64,000 bases of DNA from Beduini massiliensis (GTDB lineage Bacteria > Bacillota_I > Bacilli_A > Erysipelotrichales > Coprobacillaceae). The position numbers and the translations under genes are program-made. The number at the start of each line of letters is the position of its first letter. Positions within the stretch are counted from its first letter, which is position 1. The stretch spans positions 124,001-188,000 of the forward strand of contig NZ_CDPP01000006.1 of the NCBI RefSeq assembly GCF_000829905.1. Reading direction: 5' to 3'. Below the pieces are notes generated by a model that was given only the letters and a program-made list of their open reading frames with translations, ran no database searches and was not told the origin of the DNA. Below are positions 34,984 through 44,337 of this stretch, piece by piece.

Positions 34984-36489
34984 CTATGCTTTATGTCCGC
35001 CAATTGTTCCATTACGAATAATTGCCGTTGCCCCTTCTTCAAGATCCATTACTTTTAAAACTGCATTCTTGCCATATTTTTTCTTTATTGTCAGTGTTGC
35101 TTGCTGTATTCTTTTATCTTTTTCCAGTTCTTCTTTTTGCTTTTTTCGCTCTTTATCAATTGTCTCATAATCTGCAAACAGATTCATTTGCTCCATTTTG
35201 GTCTGATTGATTATCATACTTTCACTTTTAACGTGATTGGCTGTAATATTGATTCTTCTAATATACAAGTTTCTGTCCACAATCTTATCATAAACCCTAA
35301 GAACTTTTTCAATTATTAATGTTGAAGAAGAGGTCAATATTCCTAAGTTGATTCCCTGATGAGCATGTTTGGGAATCTTACGTCCATAATAATCGGTTGT
35401 AATCTCCCCGTGATATCGAACTTTCTTATTAGACAGGTTCCCCTTATCATATCCGACTGTTAATATAATTTGATCTGTAACAAGATTTTTATCTACTAAA
35501 TCAAGGGCTAATTGATCCAACATCTCTATAACAACCAGTCTGCCTTTTTCAAAATCATAAGGATCACTCAATACCTGACCGCTGCCGATACTTTGATTTT
35601 CGGGCTGGTATGCTTTAATATCTTTCATAGAACAAGATTCATATCCCCATGCATGATCGATCAATAATTCGGCATTGATGCCAAATTCATCATAAAGCAA
35701 GTCTTCATTATGAAGTGAACATCTCGCAATGTCTCCCATCGTATATAATCCCAATTTTTCCAATCTTTTGGTATATCCTCTGCCTACTCGCCAAAAATCT
35801 CTTAAAGGTCGATGACACCATAAATATTGACGATATCTTGATTCATCTAATTGGGCAATCCTGACTCCATCTTCGTCCGGTCTGACATGCTTCGCCACGA
35901 TATCCATCGCCACCTTACATAAATAAAGGTTTGTTCCGATCCCCGCAGTGGCGGTAATTCCTGTGGTTTCAAATATATCGATAATAATCCTTTTGATAAA
36001 CTCTCTTGCGGTCATTTGACTGCTTTTTAAATAGCTGGTAATATCGATAAAAACCTCATCAATAGAATACACATGAATATCCTGTGGAGACAGATATTTT
36101 AAATAGACTTGGTAAATTCTGGCACTGTAATCTATATAAAACGACATTCTTGGCAGAGCCGTTATATAGGAAAGCTCTAAATTTGGATTTTCAAACAACT
36201 CTTCTTCATCATAGGACACACCGGTAAACGGCTGTCTGCCTATTTGTTTCCATCTTTGTTTATTGATTTCTTTTACTTTTTGTACGACTTCAAACAATCT
36301 AGCTCTCCCCGCTATTCCGTATTTCTTTAAAGAAGGGGAAACCGCTAAGCAGATTGTTTTTTCTGTTCGACTTGAATCCGCAACGACTAAATGCGTTTTC
36401 AAAGGATCTAACCCGCGTTCTTGACACTCAACTGATGCATAAAAAGATTTCAAATCGATTGCTGCATAGACATGATGATCCCTTTTCAT
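34984..36489 (-). CDS. Y-family DNA polymerase, UvrX/DinB-like
   Basis: 501 residues from the ATG at 36489 (AGGAGG 7 bases upstream). The catalytic palm has YAAIDLKSFYASVECQERG (first Asp) and YSIDEVFIDIT (SIDE motif) at about residues 8-26 and 144-154. A little-finger domain follows, and the C-terminal extension of about 80 residues is charged. It is typical of the larger UvrX-type enzymes that bypass DNA lesions. No clear LexA box was seen upstream. Confidence 0.9.
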   Translation of the reverse strand: MKRDHHVYAAIDLKSFYASVECQERGLDPLKTHLVVADSSRTEKTICLAVSPSLKKYGIAGRARLFEVVQKVKEINKQRWKQIGRQPFTGVSYDEEELFENPNLELSYITALPRMSFYIDYSARIYQVYLKYLSPQDIHVYSIDEVFIDITSYLKSSQMTAREFIKRIIIDIFETTGITATAGIGTNLYLCKVAMDIVAKHVRPDEDGVRIAQLDESRYRQYLWCHRPLRDFWRVGRGYTKRLEKLGLYTMGDIARCSLHNEDLLYDEFGINAELLIDHAWGYESCSMKDIKAYQPENQSIGSGQVLSDPYDFEKGRLVVIEMLDQLALDLVDKNLVTDQIILTVGYDKGNLSNKKVRYHGEITTDYYGRKIPKHAHQGINLGILTSSSTLIIEKVLRVYDKIVDRNLYIRRINITANHVKSESMIINQTKMEQMNLFADYETIDKERKKQKEELEKDKRIQQATLTIKKKYGKNAVLKVMDLEEGATAIIRNGTIGGHKA

Positions 36490-36777
36490 TCCTATACCTC
36501 CTATAGACGCCCTATTCATTATTATTTTAACACATCTGTTTCATTTTCATTTTTTAAAGCAGTTGTCTGTCTATAGTATTTACGCACAAAAATATTTTTA
36601 AAATAAAACTTTATAAAGCACAATAAATAAAACGGTTAAGTCACCATAATTGCCATAATAAAGCAGATAAGTCAGTGGGAGATAGTCTATTCATGTCCTT
36701 TTAAGTATTCTCCATTAACTTTAATTTAACGTTGCATTTGATAAGATATATTCGCATAAAAGAAAGGAATGATAAAA

Positions 36778-37014
36778 ATGAAATTAGCAAAATCAATATT
36801 CGCTATTATGTTTATAGGCAGTATTTTAGTTGGCTGTACAGATGCACAGTCCAACGGATCAAAACCCAAAACAGAAAACTATTCTAACCCCAGTCAAAAT
36901 ACACCATCAAATCCAGGAGGGAATTCTTCTTCAAAACCTCCGGCAAAGGGAAATACCGGTGAGTTAGGTGACGGTAAAGACTACAATGATACAATGAAAG
37001 ATATCGTTCAATAA
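36778..37014 (+). CDS. Small lipoprotein
   Basis: 78 residues from the ATG at 36778 (AAAGGA upstream). The signal peptide MKLAKSIFAIMFIGSILVGC ends in a lipobox, and the rest is a low-complexity Asn/Ser/Pro/Gly-rich tail ending GDGKDYNDTMKDIVQ. It is the first gene of an ABC exporter operon and is probably a surface accessory of the transporter. No family is recognised. Confidence 0.8.
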   Translation: MKLAKSIFAIMFIGSILVGCTDAQSNGSKPKTENYSNPSQNTPSNPGGNSSSKPPAKGNTGELGDGKDYNDTMKDIVQ

Positions 37015-37031
37015 GCAAAGGAGAGATGACC

Positions 37032-38417
37032 ATGTATATATTAAAAAACACATTGAAAAATATCGGCAGAAACAAAGGAAGAAACCTTATTATGGGTGCT
37101 ATCCTTTTCCTGTTAATTTTTACTATCGCTATATCGGTGATTATCAACACCTCTGCCAACTCTACAATCGCCTATTACAAGGAACAGTTTGGTGCAGAAG
37201 TGGTCATGGCTAGAAACAATGAGAAAATGCCGGCAAACTTAGATGACTATCACCTGCCTTCTCTTGCAGATATGCGTAGTTATGCAGATTCAAGTCTATT
37301 AAAAGGATCTCAGATTTCCGCAAAAATCGCAGCTTCACTAGTTGGAATAAATACACTGGACAGTGATCTTAATTCCGGAAAGGGTGCGGCTTCTGATGGA
37401 ATGGGTGGATCTTCAAATGATAACGGCTATAGAGTAAACAGTTTTATTATCGCAAGCAATCAAAATGAAATCAATGAAGAGTTCTCTAAAGGTTTAAGAA
37501 AAATTATCGAAGGCACGCTTTATCAGAACGTCAATGATATTATTATCTCACAAAATTTATCAAAACACGCGAATTTAGGCGTAGGGGACAGCGTCACAAT
37601 ACGTGTCTCATCTCCATATGATGGAAAAATCGTATCGGAAATAAAAGCTAACATTAGTGGTATTTATGAAGATCATGCTCCTGTCGATGAAAATGTAGAG
37701 TTCAAATCAGCCTTAACAAATCGTGGAAATGAGATTTTCATGAGTATGGAAACTGCTGAATCCAGCAAATTATTTGAATCTGATTTAGCGGTTATTGCGG
37801 CTACCTTTAAATTAAAAGATCCTAACGATTTAGATAAACTGCAAAAAGAATTCCAACAAAAAGGACTTCCTCAATATTTTGAATTAATTGCAGACAGCAG
37901 TACTTATCAAAAAATGGTTGCCCCATTAGAAGGATTAGGTAATATTACTAAAACATTTACAATTGCTTTATTTATATTTGGTTCAATTGTACTCATTATA
38001 CTTTCAAATATTGCGATTAGAGAAAGAAAGTATGAGATCGGGGTTTTACGTGCTATAGGAATGAAGAAAAGCAGAGTGTCGCTATCTTTAATAAGTGAAA
38101 TGTTTATCATTACCGCGATTTCACTGACCCTGGGCCTGTTCGCCGCAAACCTCAGCAGTAAACCAATTGCCAATACCGTATTATCTTCACAAGTAGAAGA
38201 GTTAAAAAGCAATTCCAACCATGAAATAGGTTCAAAATATGTCACCGGTTCTACTATCGTGACTGTACCGATTGATGAAATTGATACCAATTTAAACAGT
38301 TCAGCCCTATCACAAATTATTGTATTTGCCAGTTCATTGGCCATTATCTCCAGTGCGACCGGCGTCATGTATATTACAAAATTTGAGCCAATGCAAATAT
38401 TATCAGAAAGGAATTAG
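37032..38417 (+). CDS. MacB/FtsX-type ABC transporter permease
   Basis: 461 residues from the ATG at 37032, matching the start of its paralogue at 39206 (GGAG 8 bases upstream; an ATG six bases earlier is too close to that site). An N-terminal membrane helix (LIMGAILFLLIFTIAISVII) is followed by an extracellular domain of about 270 residues and three C-terminal helices with RERKYEIGVLRAIGMKKSRV, the FtsX-like motif. It pairs with the ATPase gene three bases downstream. Confidence 0.9.
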   Translation: MYILKNTLKNIGRNKGRNLIMGAILFLLIFTIAISVIINTSANSTIAYYKEQFGAEVVMARNNEKMPANLDDYHLPSLADMRSYADSSLLKGSQISAKIAASLVGINTLDSDLNSGKGAASDGMGGSSNDNGYRVNSFIIASNQNEINEEFSKGLRKIIEGTLYQNVNDIIISQNLSKHANLGVGDSVTIRVSSPYDGKIVSEIKANISGIYEDHAPVDENVEFKSALTNRGNEIFMSMETAESSKLFESDLAVIAATFKLKDPNDLDKLQKEFQQKGLPQYFELIADSSTYQKMVAPLEGLGNITKTFTIALFIFGSIVLIILSNIAIRERKYEIGVLRAIGMKKSRVSLSLISEMFIITAISLTLGLFAANLSSKPIANTVLSSQVEELKSNSNHEIGSKYVTGSTIVTVPIDEIDTNLNSSALSQIIVFASSLAIISSATGVMYITKFEPMQILSERN

Positions 38418-38420
38418 TTT

Positions 38421-39098
38421 ATGAGCCTATTAAGATTAGAAAATGTCAGCTATGCCTACGCAGGCAGCAATAAAAAAGTATTAAAGAAAATCAATATCGC
38501 CTTTGAAAGTGGCATTCTATATGGAATTATTGGAAAATCAGGTGCCGGAAAAAGTACACTATTATCTTTATTATCCGGTTTAGATAAATGTAAGGAAGGA
38601 AATATCATTTATAATGGTCAAGATATGGCAAAGATCGATCGAGATGAGTATCGTGCCAAAAAAATCGGAGTTATTTTTCAAGGTTATAATTTACTGACAA
38701 ATGCCACCGTTTTAGATAATATTCTCTTATCTATTGATATCAGTGGGAAAAAGATCTCCAATAAAAAGGAATATGCTCTGAAACTGTTAGAAAAAGTTGG
38801 GATCGATAAAGAAAAAGCTATGCGAAAAGTATTAAAACTTTCTGGTGGAGAACAACAGCGTGTTGGGATTGCCCGAGCACTCTCTCATGATCCCGATGTC
38901 ATCATTGCCGATGAACCGACAGGAAATTTAGATTCCGATACAGAAGCGAATATCATGGAAATTTTAAAAAATTTAGCACATGAAGAAAACAAATGTGTCA
39001 TTATCGTAACACATTCAAAAGGTGCTGCCAGTTATGTAGATGATTTATATGCCCTATCTGCGGGTCAATTATCCTTTGTAAGAGAATCGAAAGGATAG
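38421..39098 (+). CDS. ABC transporter ATP-binding protein, MacB/LolD type
   Basis: 225 residues with Walker A GKSGAGKST, signature LSGGEQQR, and Walker B VIIADEPTGNLDS. The GNLD sequence after Walker B is typical of MacB/LolD-type ATPases. It should power both flanking FtsX-like permeases. The three-base gap after the first permease shows co-translation. Confidence 0.94.
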   Translation: MSLLRLENVSYAYAGSNKKVLKKINIAFESGILYGIIGKSGAGKSTLLSLLSGLDKCKEGNIIYNGQDMAKIDRDEYRAKKIGVIFQGYNLLTNATVLDNILLSIDISGKKISNKKEYALKLLEKVGIDKEKAMRKVLKLSGGEQQRVGIARALSHDPDVIIADEPTGNLDSDTEANIMEILKNLAHEENKCVIIVTHSKGAASYVDDLYALSAGQLSFVRESKG

Positions 39099-39170
39099 AA
39101 AGACGGTAAATATTCCGTTATTTGAATGTATAAAAATTATTTGATAGAAAGAAAGGAGTAATAAAACATC

Positions 39171-39215
39171 ATGACTATGTTCATTACACTATATGAGGAA
39201 CAGTTATGTATATAA
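39171..39215 (+). CDS. Candidate 14-residue leader ORF upstream of the second permease
   Basis: ATG at 39171 follows AAAGGAG (spacing about 12) and encodes MTMFITLYEEQLCI with a TAA at 39213-39215, overlapping the permease start codon at 39206 in another frame. It may couple translation. The permease has its own site (GAGGA), so this could equally be a remnant. Confidence 0.25.
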   Translation: MTMFITLYEEQLCI

Positions 39216-40474
39216 TAACCCATGCATTAAAAAATCTAGTACGTAATAAAAGCAGAAATCTGCTTTTTGGCATTATCATTTTTTCTATTATTTTAACTGC
39301 TTCTGCATGTATGATAATTAATATGACTTCCGCACAAGCAATACGTTATTATAAAGAGAAATTTGGTTCAGAAGTCACCCTCACCAATCTGTCTAATAAA
39401 CAAGATGCCCAGGATACCTTAAGTGCAGAGACACTGTTGTCCTTTTCTGATTCAGAATATATTCAATCTAAGGTCTATTCCGCAAAAATTGCGATTATTC
39501 CTGAAGGATTAAAGGTATTAAACGACTCAGGAAGTGTTTCATCCAATGGTACTTTATTAGCCAAAGCCTACGTAAAAGGAACAAGTGATCCGATGATTAA
39601 TGAGGATTTCACAAAAGGATTGAAAAAAATCATACAGGGTTCTTCATCCCAAAACGCAAATGAGTGTATAATAAGTACAGAATTTGCAGAATTAAATTCA
39701 TTAAGCCTAAATGATACGATCACGGTAATCAGTAATATTGCAAATCAGCCCATGCCGATCCAGTTAAAGATTACCGGGATTTATGAAGATAAATCATTAT
39801 CACAACAAACTCAATCCAGCAGTTCATTGTTTTATTCAGGCAATGATATTTATACAAATTTTAATACCATTATTGATTCTGAAATCTTTAAAACTTATGG
39901 CAATATTGAGGCAAAGATGTCTCTAAAAAATCCGGATATGCTGGAAAACTTTAAAGCAGAATTAAAAGCAAAAGGGTTGCCGGACTATTATAATGTCACT
40001 ACAGACGAGGATTCATACAAGGTGATGATAGCTCCTATTGAAAAAATAGCCGGTATTGCAAACAAAGTCATGATCGGGGTATTTATAAGCGGAAGTATTA
40101 TCCTGCTTTTATTATCATTAATGACGATTAGAGAACGTAAATATGAAATCGGCGTTCTTCGAGCAATGGGAATGAAAAAAGTGAAGATTGCTTTAAGTTT
40201 ATTAATAGAAAGTATCATGATTGTCTGTATATGCCTAGGTATTGGATTAGGCGTTGCGAAAGTGTCTCAAAAGCCGCTGTCATCTGCCGTCATTGCAACA
40301 CAAGTTAAAGAAAGTGAAGAACAAAAGCAACTTATAGAACATGTCCAATTTGGTTCAAAAGAATTTTCTGACATAGCCTTGGCTTCTTTAGGTTTAGTCT
40401 TCATTTCCAGTTTGAGCGGAGTTTTGTTTGTAACCCGTTATGAACCATCAAAAATATTATCAGAAAGCAATTAA
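39206..40474 (+). CDS. MacB/FtsX-type ABC transporter permease, second copy
   Basis: 422 residues, paralogous to the permease at 37032: MYIITHALKNLVRNKSRNLL against MYILKNTLKNIGRNKGRNLI at the start and RERKYEIGVLRAMGMKKVKI near the C-terminal helices. One N-terminal and three C-terminal membrane helices enclose an extracellular domain. Two permeases with one ATPase suggest a heterodimeric exporter or signal-transducing complex. Confidence 0.9.
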   Translation: MYIITHALKNLVRNKSRNLLFGIIIFSIILTASACMIINMTSAQAIRYYKEKFGSEVTLTNLSNKQDAQDTLSAETLLSFSDSEYIQSKVYSAKIAIIPEGLKVLNDSGSVSSNGTLLAKAYVKGTSDPMINEDFTKGLKKIIQGSSSQNANECIISTEFAELNSLSLNDTITVISNIANQPMPIQLKITGIYEDKSLSQQTQSSSSLFYSGNDIYTNFNTIIDSEIFKTYGNIEAKMSLKNPDMLENFKAELKAKGLPDYYNVTTDEDSYKVMIAPIEKIAGIANKVMIGVFISGSIILLLLSLMTIRERKYEIGVLRAMGMKKVKIALSLLIESIMIVCICLGIGLGVAKVSQKPLSSAVIATQVKESEEQKQLIEHVQFGSKEFSDIALASLGLVFISSLSGVLFVTRYEPSKILSESN

Positions 40475-40519
40475 AACTATTCCAAGTATGATATTGTAGT
40501 AATAAAGGAGGGATTATTC

Positions 40520-41197
40520 ATGAAACTACTGCTGATTGAAGATAATAAAGAACTTGCCGACTCAGTGAAAAAAGGATTAGAAGAATATGGCTATCAAGTA
40601 GATATTGCTTATGACGGAAATGATGGAGAAGAGAAAGCTTTTGTGAATCTCTATGACTGCATCCTGTTGGACTTAAATCTTCCCGGAAAAGATGGATTGG
40701 ATGTCCTGCACTTTTTAAGAAATAATGGAATAGAAACACCGGTACTGATTATCAGTGCCAGAGATCATGTGGAAGAAAAGGTAAAAGGATTAAATTTAGG
40801 TGCTGATGATTATTTAGTGAAGCCATTTCATTTGAATGAATTGCATGCCCGAATTCAAACATTAATCCGACGCTTTCATGGAAGAAGCCAACCCGTTATT
40901 CAAATTGATGACTTAATGATTGATCCTATGAATCGAACAGCAACGATTAATGGAAAAATGGTAAAACTATCTGTAAAAGAATTTGATATTTTGGAATATA
41001 TTGCACAAAAACACCCCAGAACTGTCAGCGCTGAGGAAATTGCCGAACATATTTATGATGAATTAGACCCTCAGTCTTCTGTCTTACGTGTGCATATGAT
41101 TAAATTAAGAAAAAAGCTAAGGGAAGTTACAGATCGTGACATTCTGATGACAAGAAGAGGAATCGGGTATTATATCGCATGCAAGGAAAACGAATAA
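40520..41197 (+). CDS. OmpR-family response regulator
   Basis: 225 residues. The receiver domain has EDNKELAD and the phospho-acceptor Asp in CILLDLNLPGKDGLDVL (about residue 51), with Lys in LVKPF. The C-terminal winged helix (LSVKEFDILEYIAQ...) is the OmpR/PhoB type. GGAGG precedes the start. The kinase gene overlaps its end by 19 bases, and together they probably regulate the ABC operon just upstream. Confidence 0.93.
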   Translation: MKLLLIEDNKELADSVKKGLEEYGYQVDIAYDGNDGEEKAFVNLYDCILLDLNLPGKDGLDVLHFLRNNGIETPVLIISARDHVEEKVKGLNLGADDYLVKPFHLNELHARIQTLIRRFHGRSQPVIQIDDLMIDPMNRTATINGKMVKLSVKEFDILEYIAQKHPRTVSAEEIAEHIYDELDPQSSVLRVHMIKLRKKLREVTDRDILMTRRGIGYYIACKENE

Positions 41198-42261
41198 AAC
41201 AAACTATTGCGATTCTATTATATGCTGCGTTCTTAATTACTATTTTCATCACCGGCACTCTATATTATCAAAACCAATCACTCCAAACTATGAAAGATCA
41301 ATTTGATCATTATGAAGTACGGCAAGATACTGTATTAACACAACCTCAGGCAGATAACCCAATTAGGTTTGATGATGTCATTCAAAGTTTTCGTTTCAGT
41401 TTTTCAACATTTCAAATCTCATTTTTTATCGTTTTATTCACTACTGCTTTGATTGCTACCTATTTTTTATGGTTTTATCTGCATAACTTAAATAAAAAAG
41501 AAGTGAAAGAAATCATATTAAATCTTGAATCGATTGAAGAAGCAATATCCATTCCAGATAATGATTTAAAAAAAGTATATCAACGTCTTCAAGAGCGTTT
41601 TGAGAGTTATTTAAACGATTATAAGCGTTTAAATTATTATCTCTCTCATGAACAAAAAAATGCGATTGCTACTCTCCGAATGCGTTTAGAAGTCGATCAT
41701 CAGACACAGTATTTATCCCAATTAGATAATATCACGGACTGTATCAATGACATCCTCACTTTAGGTGAACATAACGATGAGGCAACTAATGTGATTGATG
41801 TTGCTTTGATCTGTGCTGAAGTATATGATGCCTATTCCAAAAGTTATCCCTTACTCAAGTTCACTTTAGAAGAAGAAGATCACACTGAGATTCTCGGAAA
41901 AAAAAGATGGATTCAAAGAGCAATCAGCAATCTTGTGGATAATGCGATTAAATATGGAAATGGCAAATCCATAGAAATCAGTATCCAAAATAAAAGAGGC
42001 AGTGTAATCGTGATGGTCGAAGATCATGGGGTAGGGATTCCTGCATCTGAAAAAGAACAAATCTTTAATATGAATTACCGAATTCGCAAGTTGAAATCCG
42101 ATGGCTATGGCATTGGCTTAAGTTTAGTCAATCATGTATGCGATTTATGTCATGGCTATGCTTACTTAGAAAGCGAAATAGGGAAAGGAACAAAGTTTTA
42201 TTTAAGTTTCCCAGCATATAAAGAAATCAATGAACTCCCCAATAACACTAATAAATCATAA
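41179..42261 (+). CDS. Membrane sensor histidine kinase
   Basis: 360 residues. Two membrane helices (about 7-27 and 76-97) bound an extracellular loop of only about 50 residues. The phospho-acceptor His lies in YYLSHEQKNAIATL (about residue 158). The ATPase domain has NLVDNAIKYG (N box), DHGVGIP (G1) and GYGIGLSLV (G2). The small sensor loop suggests that the ABC permeases upstream do the sensing, as in BceRS-like systems; that is inference. Confidence 0.92.
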   Translation: MQGKRIKQTIAILLYAAFLITIFITGTLYYQNQSLQTMKDQFDHYEVRQDTVLTQPQADNPIRFDDVIQSFRFSFSTFQISFFIVLFTTALIATYFLWFYLHNLNKKEVKEIILNLESIEEAISIPDNDLKKVYQRLQERFESYLNDYKRLNYYLSHEQKNAIATLRMRLEVDHQTQYLSQLDNITDCINDILTLGEHNDEATNVIDVALICAEVYDAYSKSYPLLKFTLEEEDHTEILGKKRWIQRAISNLVDNAIKYGNGKSIEISIQNKRGSVIVMVEDHGVGIPASEKEQIFNMNYRIRKLKSDGYGIGLSLVNHVCDLCHGYAYLESEIGKGTKFYLSFPAYKEINELPNNTNKS

Positions 42262-42379
42262 CCACGCCTAAAAGACGTGGTATGCTTCCCCCTGTTAGGA
42301 CATGATGTCGTGTTTCACACTTTGATATTTGACAGGGCAATCTCTTTATCACTAGCCCTTTTATGGGCTTTTCTTTTTG
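42261..42379 (+). other. Multi-hairpin intergenic element ending in a terminator
   Basis: Starting at the kinase stop codon, ACCACGCCT/AGACGTGGT form a hairpin (42261-42281). CCCTGT (42290-42295) can pair with ACAGGG (42332-42337) around the perfect GACAT-G-ATGTC hairpin (42299-42309). AGCCC (42354-42358) and GGGCT (42365-42369) plus a T-rich run form a terminator, and AGGGC (42334-42338) could instead pair with GCCCT (42355-42359). The first hairpin resembles the ends of IS200/IS605 elements, but no transposase is present. Confidence 0.5.
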
Positions 42380-42435
42380 CCTCCTTTTTCATAAACGATC
42401 GCTTTCCTATTCATCTGAACTTACAACTTATCCTG

Positions 42436-44337
42436 TTAGTTTAAATCTCCTTTATATTTTTTCTTTCTCATCAGAAATAATACACCGCTCACAGACAGCA
42501 TTCCCATCGTTACCAATATAGCTGTTGGGCTGTTATCCCCGGTTGGCACACCATGCGTAGGTTTCTGATCCGGATTTGCTTGGTGAATGGATTCGATTGG
42601 AAAACTTCTTGTAATGGTTCCAATATAATTCCCCATGAACGTGATAGTGACTATAGTCTTATTATTATCCTGTTTTTGATCCACTAGATAGTCAATCTCT
42701 TTTTTAAGTTCTTTGTTTCCCTCCATAACAATGAGATTTTCAATATCCTTGTCATTTTTAATATCGGAAACTTTGATATCACTATTTTCAATATTCTTTG
42801 GTGCGATCATAAAAGGCACAATTTCCTCTAATCCCTTATAATTATCTGTTTCTGCAGCAAAGGCTTTCATATACCATGTTCCGGCTTCTGTCGGTACTTT
42901 ATTCGTATATATACCATCCTTTAAATCACTATAGCAAAATGTCACATCACCAAATTTGGCGGATGCTAAAGGGAGGTTTGCCTGTTCATCGTATGTCCAC
43001 CCTGTAATTGTGGGAGGATTTACCCAATTATTTACTGCCTGTGAAATGATAAACTCGGTTTGTTTTGTACTTGCACCTTGATATCTATCATCTCCTGCTA
43101 AATCTGCCTTTACTCTGTATTTCCCTGCATTTTTTGGAATATCAAGGTAATCTTCCCACGAACTGCCATTCCATACTTCATACGTAAATGTGACAATTCC
43201 ACTACTTCCCGCCTTATTGATAATAGGCGTTGAAATCGGTATACCTGTGTATTCTCGGTCCAAACTACCTGCAAATTCAATCGTACTTATCCCTTTTGTT
43301 AAATTTAAGGTAACATTCTGTATTTCAATTCCATTTTTGGATTGTCCGCAATCATACTCATATATAATAGACTCCCCTATTTTATATCCACTCATTGTTC
43401 CGCTGGTTTTATCTAAAGTTCCACCTTTTATATTATTGATCCTATTCACATCTATCCCCTTAAACACTTCTGTTATATTGAAAGTATCTTCTGTCACTGG
43501 GATTGTAATATCCGCATCTGTTTTTAGAAATTTCCACAAATTATCATTAACGCCTATATTGATCCAAGCAAAAGGGGTCTCTTGAACTTGTAATTGCGTC
43601 AATAATGTATTCTTACTTACATCAAGCCCCTGTAAATTGCTGTAACCGCAAGCTAGGGTTTCTAAGTTTAAATTTTTACTGACGTCCAAAGAAGTTAACT
43701 GAACATAGTGGCAATTTAAATAGTTTAAATTTGGATTATTTTCAAGATTAAGTGTTTTAATTCCGGTGGTGTCGCAAAGTAACATTTCCAAACCAGGATT
43801 TTGGCTAATATCCAAATTGTCAAGATTAATATCGGCATAACAATATAATTTTTTTAAATTTAAATTTTCCCCTATTATCAATGAGGTAAGCGTCGGGATG
43901 GATTGGCATTGAAGAACCCTTAATTTTTTATTATTACTGACATCCAGACTTTCAATTTTTGTACCTGCACAATATAACATCTCTAAATTTGTAAAGTAAG
44001 AAATACCCGTTAAACTTTCGATATTCTTTAACTCATCCGCAAAAAATGCAATCTCTTTTGCATTCTCAATTTCTTCAGCGGATAATTTACCATCCGTGTC
44101 TGTATCAAAATTATCTTCAATATACTTTCTGAAAATATCATCAGGAAAATTTATTGCATTAATTTCAATATCTGTGCTTTGATTGGCAATACTTTCCAAG
44201 CCTTTAAAAATTGAAATTACATTTTCTATCTTTACTTTCTCATCTTCTTGTGCATGGATTGTGATAGGTGACATAATGCTTATACCTAATATTCCCACCA
44301 TTGCAACAGCAATTCTCAAATTCTTTTTGTTCTTCAT
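42436..44337 (-). CDS. Secreted LRR surface protein with wall-sorting-like C-terminus
   Basis: 633 residues. A signal peptide (about 1-29) is followed by an EF-hand-like loop (DTDTDGKLSAEE, about residues 78-89), an irregular leucine-rich repeat block (SLDVSNNKKLRVLQC, NLDISQNPGLEMLLC, SLDVSKNLNLETLAC and others, to about 260), and Ig-like MBG/YDG-type domains (about 345-510). The C-terminus GVPTGDNSPTAILVTMGMLS, a hydrophobic helix and RKKK look like a sorting signal with PTGD in place of LPXTG. It is probably a wall-anchored adhesin. AAGGAG lies 10 bases before the start. Confidence 0.85.
   Translation of the reverse strand: MKNKKNLRIAVAMVGILGISIMSPITIHAQEDEKVKIENVISIFKGLESIANQSTDIEINAINFPDDIFRKYIEDNFDTDTDGKLSAEEIENAKEIAFFADELKNIESLTGISYFTNLEMLYCAGTKIESLDVSNNKKLRVLQCQSIPTLTSLIIGENLNLKKLYCYADINLDNLDISQNPGLEMLLCDTTGIKTLNLENNPNLNYLNCHYVQLTSLDVSKNLNLETLACGYSNLQGLDVSKNTLLTQLQVQETPFAWINIGVNDNLWKFLKTDADITIPVTEDTFNITEVFKGIDVNRINNIKGGTLDKTSGTMSGYKIGESIIYEYDCGQSKNGIEIQNVTLNLTKGISTIEFAGSLDREYTGIPISTPIINKAGSSGIVTFTYEVWNGSSWEDYLDIPKNAGKYRVKADLAGDDRYQGASTKQTEFIISQAVNNWVNPPTITGWTYDEQANLPLASAKFGDVTFCYSDLKDGIYTNKVPTEAGTWYMKAFAAETDNYKGLEEIVPFMIAPKNIENSDIKVSDIKNDKDIENLIVMEGNKELKKEIDYLVDQKQDNNKTIVTITFMGNYIGTITRSFPIESIHQANPDQKPTHGVPTGDNSPTAILVTMGMLSVSGVLFLMRKKKYKGDLN

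Noticed and set aside
36490-36600. LexA/SOS box upstream of the Y-family polymerase gene
   Set aside because: No CGAAC-N4-GTTCG-like dyad was seen.
37907-38368. Minus-strand 153-residue frame inside the first permease
   Set aside because: Antisense shadow; the plus-strand FtsX-like motif is unambiguous.
42261-42435. TnpB or TnpA gene associated with the IS200/IS605-like hairpin
   Set aside because: No frame in the neighbourhood encodes a transposase or TnpB; the hairpin alone is not enough to call an insertion sequence.
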